64,000 nt of DNA from Salinarimonas soli (lineage in GTDB: Bacteria; Pseudomonadota; Alphaproteobacteria; Rhizobiales; Beijerinckiaceae): assembly GCF_008386575.1 (NCBI RefSeq), contig NZ_VUOA01000001.1, forward strand, positions 32,436 to 96,435. The letters run 5' to 3'. Below, piece by piece: positions 58,732-64,000 of the stretch. The notes under the pieces are model-generated. The model was not told the origin of the DNA. It did no database searches and saw only the letters and a list, made by a program, of their open reading frames with translations. Position numbers and translations under genes: made by a program. Positions within the stretch are counted from its first letter, which is position 1; every line of letters starts with the position of its first letter.

Positions 58732-59039
58732 GGCCAGGGGCGAGGCCCCCACCGCCGGCGGCTCTCGAGGCCTGCCGCGCGGGCTCCAGGCCGGGCGCCC
58801 CATCGGTCAGACTTTCTTTCAGAATCAGGGCGACCTTGCCCGGGCCACACCGCTCGGCAGACCCGACCCTTGAGATCCGCTGCCGCATCCCTCACGGGCT
58901 GGAGCCCGACGGGCTGCGAGATGGCGGACAACCACACGCGCGTCCGGCTGGGGGAGGTGTATCGGCACCTCCCCTGCCCTTTCTCGTATCAGGACGCCCC
59001 GCTTGGTTACGGCGCTCCTCCTGGCTGCGGTGTCTCCCG
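58732..59039. other. Intergenic region with a hairpin
   Basis: 308 bases. A GGGAGGTG/CACCTCCC stem (58952-58959 with 58966-58973) with a six-base loop may be a terminator, without a T run. No convincing gene. Confidence 0.4.
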
Positions 59040-59279
59040 CTAGAGCAGGGCGAGGGCGATCCACAGGAGGAGCCCGCACCAGGCGAGCGTCAGCCCGGCC
59101 GCCACGACGAGGAAGGCGAGGGTGAGAGAGCCCTCTCGACGCCGTTTCTCGCCAGGGGACAGACCCGTCCCGGTTCGGGAATAGGCATGGTCGGATCGGA
59201 AGGCCTTTAATCTCGAATGAACCAGTTTAATCCTCGCGCCCGTCCGCTTGCGTCGCCTCTGGGAATTGTTGGCTTTCAT
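59040..59279 (-). CDS. Small C-terminally anchored protein, unknown
   Basis: 79 residues. A strongly basic N-terminal half (QRRRKRTGARIK) is followed by one membrane helix at the end (LAFLVVAAGLTLAWCGLLLW). No family recognised; the helix and intact frame are the only support. Confidence 0.45.
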   Translation of the reverse strand: MKANNSQRRRKRTGARIKLVHSRLKAFRSDHAYSRTGTGLSPGEKRRREGSLTLAFLVVAAGLTLAWCGLLLWIALALL

Positions 59280-59473
59280 CCTGAAACACCCTGCTCAGCC
59301 TGCCGAGCACGATGCGCGAAGCGTGCCACGCGAAAGCCAGGGACATGCGCTCGCCCGCATGAAAGCAACTTGACATTACCAGCCGAGAAATACCCGCGCT
59401 TGAACAAAAGTTCTGAGCTTGCGTTGCCATCATGACAGGATGCGAAAAGGAGCTTAGCCGAAAGGAGCGCGAC

Positions 59474-59584
59474 ATGATCTTATTCGCAACGATCTACTTG
59501 GCTTGCATTGCCGTGTTTCTCGAGGCCTGCCACCGCGCGCCGCTTCTCGAATACCGGCCCATCCCGATCCGGACCCGCCGCTGA
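59474..59584 (+). CDS. Tiny membrane peptide, copy 2
   Basis: 36 residues starting MILFATIYLACIAVFLEA, one membrane helix, then CHRAPLLEYRPIPIRTRR. AAAGGAG lies seven bases before the ATG. Paralogue of the peptide at 58639-58731, about 840 bases away. Confidence 0.65.
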   Translation: MILFATIYLACIAVFLEACHRAPLLEYRPIPIRTRR

Positions 59585-59987
59585 GGGCGGAACATCGATC
59601 GCCGCAAGCACGCGACACATCCAGCTCCGACATCCGCCGACAGCGAAAATCCGCATCGATTGCAAGGCGGGCGGTCGCGCCCCTGCGCCGATCCCCGCGA
59701 CGTCACCGGTCTTGGCTTCGGTGTCCGACGAGCGTGGTCCGGGGTCTCCACGGTCTGCCGACGAGGAAGGCGGCTCAATCCGGCACAGGCGAGCGGGGCG
59801 GGATCGGGAGCCATCTCGGCCGTAACGCCGGCACATCACCCCGTTAACTAATGACAGCGCAGGGAACCGGGTTTTAGTTCCACCGAATCGAAAAAATTTT
59901 TATCCGGATAGAGCACTCGACCCTTGTTGACGCTGCACACTTCGCTGCTAGCTTGAGCTTTCTCCGTGATAACCTTCGGTTCCTCCC
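59585..59987. other. Intergenic region upstream of rfbF with an A/T tract
   Basis: 403 bases. A run of A then T (AAAAAATTTTTAT at 59891-59903) stands out in this G+C-rich DNA. A promoter candidate follows: TTGACG at 59927-59932 and TAGCTT at 59949-59954, spacer 16. No gene or RNA is recognised. Confidence 0.5.
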
Positions 59988-60764
59988 ATGAAAGCAGTGA
60001 TCCTAGCCGGCGGCCTCGGCACCCGCCTGTCCGAGGAGACCTCGGTCCGGCCCAAGCCGATGGTCGAGGTCGGCGGTTACCCGATCCTCTGGCACATCAT
60101 GAAGATCTACTCCGCCCACGGCGTGAACGACTTCGTGATCTGCCTCGGCTACAAGGGCCACGTCATTAAGGATTTCTTTCTTAATTACAAGATGCACCGC
60201 GCCGACATCACGGTCGACCTGGGCGCGGACTCGACGGAGATCCATTCCTGCCGGGCCGAGAAGTGGCGCGTCACCCTCGTGGAGACCGGCCCCCTCACCG
60301 AGACCGGCGGTCGCCTCAAGCGGGTGATCCCCTACGTAGCGGACGAGGAAGCCTTCTTCATGACCTACGGCGACGGCGTGGGCAACGTGGACATCACGGC
60401 CGGGCTGAACCTGCACCGGGAGCAGAAGCGGCTCGCCACCGTGACGGCCACGCAGCCCGCGGGGCGCTTCGGCGCCCTTAAGACCAAGGGCAACCAGGTG
60501 GTGAATTTCCGCGAGAAGCCCGACGGCGACGGGGGCTGGATCAACGGCGGCTTCTTCGTGCTGAGCCCGAAGGTCGCCGACTATATCGAGGGCGACGACA
60601 CGGCCTGGGAGCGCGGTCCCCTCGACCGCCTGGCGACCGACGGACAGCTGTCCGTCTACCGCCATGACGGCTTCTGGCAGCCCATGGACACCCTGCGCGA
60701 CAGGACCGTCCTCGAGGGCATGTGGAATTCAGGCGCCGCTCCGTGGCGCATCTGGTCGGAGTAA
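59988..60764 (+). CDS. rfbF: Glucose-1-phosphate cytidylyltransferase
   Basis: 258 residues. It makes CDP-glucose from glucose-1-phosphate and CTP. MKAVILAGGLGTRLSEET is the nucleotide loop; RPKPMVEVGG, FMTYGDGVGNVDI (Mg-binding Asp) and GWINGGFFVLSP are diagnostic. It is first in a four-gene operon whose later genes work on the sugar. The usual partner rfbG (CDP-glucose 4,6-dehydratase) is not adjacent; the next gene is a different epimerase-type SDR. Confidence 0.93.
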   Translation: MKAVILAGGLGTRLSEETSVRPKPMVEVGGYPILWHIMKIYSAHGVNDFVICLGYKGHVIKDFFLNYKMHRADITVDLGADSTEIHSCRAEKWRVTLVETGPLTETGGRLKRVIPYVADEEAFFMTYGDGVGNVDITAGLNLHREQKRLATVTATQPAGRFGALKTKGNQVVNFREKPDGDGGWINGGFFVLSPKVADYIEGDDTAWERGPLDRLATDGQLSVYRHDGFWQPMDTLRDRTVLEGMWNSGAAPWRIWSE

Positions 60765-60769
60765 GTTTC

Positions 60770-61861
60770 ATGCGCATCCTCATCACCGGGAACATGGGCT
60801 ATGTGGGCCCCGGCGTCGTGGCGCAGCTGCGCCGCAGCTACCCGGACGCTCACCTGGTCGGCCTCGATCACGGCTGGTTCGCCCATTGCCTGACGAGCCG
60901 GGCCGTGCTGCCCGAGACCGTGCTCGACGAGCAGCGCTTCGGGGACGTCCGCAAGGTCACGCGGGCCGACCTGGAGGGCTTCGACGCCGTCGTGCACCTC
61001 GCGGCCGTGTCGAACGACCCCATGGGCAACAAGTTCGCCGCCGTCACCGACGCGATCAACCATCGGGCGAGCGTGCATCTGGCGCGCGTGGCCTCGGCGG
61101 CCGGCGTCAAGCGCTTCGTCTTCGCCTCGAGCTGCAGCATCTACGGCTTCGCCGCGGACGGCCAGCCGCGCACCGAGAAGGACCCGGTCGCGCCGCTCAC
61201 GGCCTATGCGCGCTCGAAGATCGCCACGGAGGAGGGCCTGGCCGGCCTCAACAGCGACCTGGAGATCACCTGCCTGCGCTTCGCCACGGCCTGCGGGTTC
61301 TCGCCGCGCCTGCGCCTCGACCTCGTGCTCAACGACTTCGTGGCGGGCGCGCTCACCTCCGGGGAGATCTCGGTGCTCAGCGACGGCACGCCCTGGCGGC
61401 CGCTGATCCACGTGCGCGACATGGCCCGCGCCATCGACTGGGCGATCCAGCGCGGCAGCACGGTGAGCGACCGCTTCCTCACCGTGAACGCCGGCTCGAA
61501 GCAGTGGAACTACCAGGTGCGCGAGCTCGCCGACGCGGTGGGCAAGGTCCTGCCGGGCGTGAAGGTGTCCGTGAACCCCAACGCCCCCCCGGACAAGCGC
61601 TCCTACAAGGTCGACTTCTCGCTCTTCGAGCGCCTCGCGCCGAACCACCAGCCGCAGGAGACCCTGGAGGGCAGCGTCGCCGAGCTGATCGACGGCCTGC
61701 GCTCCATCGGCTTCGCCGATCCGGACTACCGGCAGTCCCACCTCATCCGTCTCAAGGTGCTCGAGGGGCTCATGGAGTCCGGAGCGCTCACCGACGACCT
61801 GACCTGGCGCCACGCGGCGCAGCGGAGACCCGTCCATGAAGTTCAATCCCTCGCCTCTTGA
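60770..61861 (+). CDS. NAD-dependent epimerase/dehydratase
   Basis: 363 residues from ATG 60770. Extended SDR: LITGNMGYVGPGV (NAD loop), FVFASSCSIYG and YARSK (catalytic Tyr/Lys) are intact. It should act on a nucleotide sugar, presumably CDP-linked because of rfbF five bases upstream. Exact reaction (dehydratase or epimerase) is not clear. Confidence 0.88.
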   Translation: MRILITGNMGYVGPGVVAQLRRSYPDAHLVGLDHGWFAHCLTSRAVLPETVLDEQRFGDVRKVTRADLEGFDAVVHLAAVSNDPMGNKFAAVTDAINHRASVHLARVASAAGVKRFVFASSCSIYGFAADGQPRTEKDPVAPLTAYARSKIATEEGLAGLNSDLEITCLRFATACGFSPRLRLDLVLNDFVAGALTSGEISVLSDGTPWRPLIHVRDMARAIDWAIQRGSTVSDRFLTVNAGSKQWNYQVRELADAVGKVLPGVKVSVNPNAPPDKRSYKVDFSLFERLAPNHQPQETLEGSVAELIDGLRSIGFADPDYRQSHLIRLKVLEGLMESGALTDDLTWRHAAQRRPVHEVQSLAS

Positions 61862-62432
61862 GGGCGTCTTCCTCATCGAGCAGGAGCGCCGGGGCGACGA
61901 CCGCGGCTTCTTCGCCCGGGCGTTCTGCGAGCGGGAGTTCGAGGAGGCGGGCGTCGAGTCCCGCTTCGTGCAGATCAACAACTCCCTCACCAGCCGCAAG
62001 GGCACCCTGCGCGGCCTGCACTACCAGCTTCCGCCGGCGGCGGAGGTGAAGGTGGTGCGCTGCGTGCGCGGCGCGCTGTGGGACGTGGTCGCGGACATCC
62101 GTCCCGACTCGCCCACCTTCGGCCGCTGGTTCGCCGCCGAGCTCTCGGCCGAGAACCGGCACATGATGGTGGTGCCGCGCGGCTGCGCGCACGCCTTCAT
62201 CACGCTCACCGACGACGTCGAGGCCTTCTACCTCGTGAGCGACGCCTACGCGCCGGCGCTCGAGCGGGGCCTGCGGTGGAACGACCCCTGGCTCTCCATC
62301 GACTGGCCCCTGGAGCCCGTCGAGATCTCCGCCAAGGACGCCGCCTGGCCCGATTTCGATCCGGCCTATCACGGCGTCGACCTCTTCCGGCGCGCGCCCC
62401 TGACCCAAGCCCAGCCCGAGTCCGTTGCATGA
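61836..62432 (+). CDS. rfbC: RmlC-type sugar 3,5-epimerase
   Basis: 198 residues. Cupin epimerase: DDRGFFARAFCEREFEEAG at the start, then QINNSLTSRKGTLRGLHYQ (catalytic His), VRCVRGALWDVVAD, VPRGCAHAFITLTDDVEAFYLVSD and LRWNDPWLSIDWP. Normally acts on dTDP-4-keto-6-deoxyhexose; here a CDP-linked substrate is possible. The ATG overlaps the previous gene by 26 bases. Confidence 0.9.
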   Translation: MKFNPSPLEGVFLIEQERRGDDRGFFARAFCEREFEEAGVESRFVQINNSLTSRKGTLRGLHYQLPPAAEVKVVRCVRGALWDVVADIRPDSPTFGRWFAAELSAENRHMMVVPRGCAHAFITLTDDVEAFYLVSDAYAPALERGLRWNDPWLSIDWPLEPVEISAKDAAWPDFDPAYHGVDLFRRAPLTQAQPESVA

Positions 62433-63772
62433 TCATCATCGACACGCTTCTCAAGCGCCGCGCCGCCGAAGGCCGTCCCGTCCGGGTCGGCATGATCGGC
62501 GCGGGCTTCATGGCGCGCGGCATCGCGAACCAGATCACGAACTCCGTGCCGGGCATGGTGCTCGTGGCGATCGCCAACCGGACGCTATCCAAGGCCCGCG
62601 AGGCCTATGCGGAGGCGGGCCTCGCCGAGGTCGGCGCCGTGTCGACCCCCGGCGAGCTCGAGGACGCGATCCGGGCCGGGCGCCCGGTGGTCACGGAGGA
62701 CGCGTTCCTGCTGTGCCGCTCCGAGGCCATCGACTGCCTCGTCGACGCCACCGGCCATCCGGAGTTCGGCGCTCACGTCACCATGGCCGCCATCGAGAAC
62801 GGCAAGCACATGGTGACCATGAACGCCGAGCTCGACGGCACCGTGGGCCCGATCCTCAAGCGCTACGCCGACCGGGCGGGCGTGATCCTCACCGCGACCG
62901 ACGGCGACCAGCCCGGCGTCGAGATGAACCTCTACCGGTTCGTGCGCTCCATCGGGCTCACGCCGCTGGTGTGCGGCAACATCAAGGGCCTGCAGGACCG
63001 CACCCGCAACCCGACCACGCAGGCCGGCTTCGCCGCCAAGTGGGGCCAGAACCCCTACATGGTGACGAGCTTCGCGGACGGGACGAAGATCAGCTTCGAG
63101 CAGGCCATCGTCGCCAATGCCACGGGGATGACGGTCGAGCGCCGCGGCATGCGTGGGGGCGACCACCCAGGCCACGTGGACGAGCTCACCAAGACCTACG
63201 ACGTGGAGGCCCTGCGGGCCCTCGGCGGCGTGGTGGACTACGTGGTGGGCGCCAAGCCCGGGCCCGGCGTCTACGTGCTCGCGACCCACGACGACCCCAA
63301 GCAGCGCCATTACCTCAACCTCTACAAGCTCGGCGAGGGGCCGCTCTACAGCTTCTACACGCCCTACCACCTGTGCCACTTCGAGGTGCCGCTCTCGGTC
63401 GCCCGCGTGGTGCTGGCGGGCGATCCCGTCATGCAGCCCGCGGGCGCGCCGAAGGTGGACGTGGTGACGCTGGCCAAGACCGACCTCAAGGCCGGCGACA
63501 CCATCGACGCGCTCGGCGGCTACATGACCTACGGCGAGTGCGAGCGCTACGAGATTTCGCGCGCCGAGCGCCTGCTCCCCATCGGGCTCGCCGAGGGCTG
63601 CCGCCTCAAGCGGGACGTGCCCCGCGACGTGGCGCTCACCTATGACGACGTCGAGCTGCCCGAAGGCCGGCTGATCGACCGCCTGCGGGCCGAGCAGGAC
63701 GCGGCCTTCCCCGTGGCGGCCGCCGACGCGAGCGGCTCGTCCGCCCGGGACCGGACCCTCCTGCCGGCCTGA
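62429..63772 (+). CDS. NAD(P)-dependent oxidoreductase with SAF domain
   Basis: 447 residues from ATG 62429 (four-base overlap with the RmlC-type gene). The N-terminal Rossmann fold reads VRVGMIGAGFMARGIANQI; LVDATGHPEFGAHVTM and TDGDQPGVEMNLYRF are conserved in a homoserine-dehydrogenase-like family. The C-terminal part has a SAF-type domain (TLAKTDLKAGDTIDALGGY), as in sialic-acid and sugar-acid enzymes. I do not know its substrate; the operon implies a nucleotide or branched sugar. Confidence 0.82.
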   Translation: MIIIDTLLKRRAAEGRPVRVGMIGAGFMARGIANQITNSVPGMVLVAIANRTLSKAREAYAEAGLAEVGAVSTPGELEDAIRAGRPVVTEDAFLLCRSEAIDCLVDATGHPEFGAHVTMAAIENGKHMVTMNAELDGTVGPILKRYADRAGVILTATDGDQPGVEMNLYRFVRSIGLTPLVCGNIKGLQDRTRNPTTQAGFAAKWGQNPYMVTSFADGTKISFEQAIVANATGMTVERRGMRGGDHPGHVDELTKTYDVEALRALGGVVDYVVGAKPGPGVYVLATHDDPKQRHYLNLYKLGEGPLYSFYTPYHLCHFEVPLSVARVVLAGDPVMQPAGAPKVDVVTLAKTDLKAGDTIDALGGYMTYGECERYEISRAERLLPIGLAEGCRLKRDVPRDVALTYDDVELPEGRLIDRLRAEQDAAFPVAAADASGSSARDRTLLPA

Positions 63773-63797
63773 CGCCGTTCAGCCGCACCAAAGCCCA

Positions 63798-63833
63798 TCG
63801 CGCCCGCGCCGCCGCAAGGCCGCGCGGGCGCGA
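63798..63833 (+). terminator. Hairpin after the rfbF operon
   Basis: A perfect 12-bp stem TCGCGCCCGCGC/GCGCGGGCGCGA (63798-63809 with 63822-63833), 12-base loop. No T run follows, so it may be a Rho-type or barrier hairpin. It lies 25 bases after the operon stop. Confidence 0.55.
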
Positions 63834-63837
63834 TGCG

Positions 63838-63852
63838 TTAACAGATCGTTAG
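63838..63852 (+). promoter_or_regulatory. CtrA-like box
   Basis: TTAA-N7-TTAG, close to the alphaproteobacterial CtrA consensus TTAA-N7-TTAA, followed by CCAT. It lies 70 bases before the next gene. Confidence 0.4.
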
Positions 63853-63921
63853 CCATGGCCTTGCTAGGGTGAGGGGACGTCCCCTGTCGACGCTGCGTCG
63901 TCCCCTGGAAGAGAGCACCCC

Positions 63922-64000
63922 ATGCATCGGCTTGCCGTGTCGGCCCTCGCAGCGGCCCTCGCCACGTCTCCTGCATCCGCCGAGACGTTGGAGGGTGCTT
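63922..64000 (+). CDS. Secreted protein, cut by the window end
   Basis: The first 26 residues are seen: a signal peptide MHRLAVSALAAALATSPASA followed by ETLEGA. GGAAGAGAG lies before the ATG. The rest is outside the window. Confidence 0.6.
   Translation, partial: MHRLAVSALAAALATSPASAETLEGA

Noticed and set aside
59227-59475. 82-residue minus-strand frame near the second tiny peptide
   Set aside because: It overlaps the leader of the tiny peptide and the opposite small-protein gene and has no recognisable features.

Overview
The window is chromosomal DNA of a very G+C-rich alphaproteobacterium. Gene content and order (rdgB-rph divergent from hrcA, type-2 argC, DUF2852 and DUF5872 proteins, ExoF/ExoP-like polysaccharide genes, dispersed palindromic intergenic repeats) point to the Hyphomicrobiales (Rhizobiales), probably near the Methylobacteriaceae. 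That placement is inference from gene families; no rRNA or tRNA gene is present. I found no phage, insertion sequence or CRISPR array.

Positions 1-31000 are mostly housekeeping genes: hemW (cut by the window edge), rdgB-rph against hrcA, kup, a DUF805 gene coupled to dapE, two overlapping alpha/beta hydrolases, a FadL-type outer-membrane porin, an FAH-family hydrolase with an Lrp-type regulator, argC, truA-fmt-def with a second degenerate def-like gene, rmuC, an MFS transporter, radC, map, sfsA, a CinA-type protein, gpt, msrA, asd and an M20 peptidase. Two amino-acid biosynthesis genes have unannotated leader peptides that look like attenuators. An Arg-rich, apparently leaderless peptide plus a terminator hairpin precedes argC. 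A Thr-rich peptide followed by mutually exclusive hairpins precedes asd.

Positions 31100-37940 are a histidine utilisation locus: hutC-hutF on the minus strand and hutI-hutH-hutU on the plus strand, divergent around a perfect 12-bp palindrome that fits a HutC operator. hutF implies the five-step route through N-formylglutamate, but hutG is not in the window.

Positions 38050-63800 form a large surface-polysaccharide region: an ExoF-type export protein, two family-2 glycosyltransferases, a GH10 glycanase, a WcaJ-type initiating sugar transferase, a Wzz/BY-kinase copolymerase, a secreted collagen-like protein, a WecG/TagA-type transferase, a GNAT protein, a MaoC-SDR fusion, a polysaccharide deacetylase, a HAD-plus-membrane fusion, an FkbH-like HAD-IIIC protein with its own acyl carrier protein, and a GH16 protein with a damaged active-site motif. 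The GNAT, MaoC-SDR, FkbH-like and ACP genes together suggest a carrier-bound acyl (perhaps glyceryl) decoration of a polysaccharide. The region ends with a tight four-gene operon for a CDP-activated sugar (rfbF, an NAD-dependent epimerase, an RmlC-type epimerase and a SAF-domain oxidoreductase). Two very small paralogous membrane peptides lie between these blocks.

Palindromic GC-rich repeats occupy several intergenic gaps (16280, 18530, 19810, 29330-29665, 36056-36250), and one supplies the last codons of a peptidase gene.
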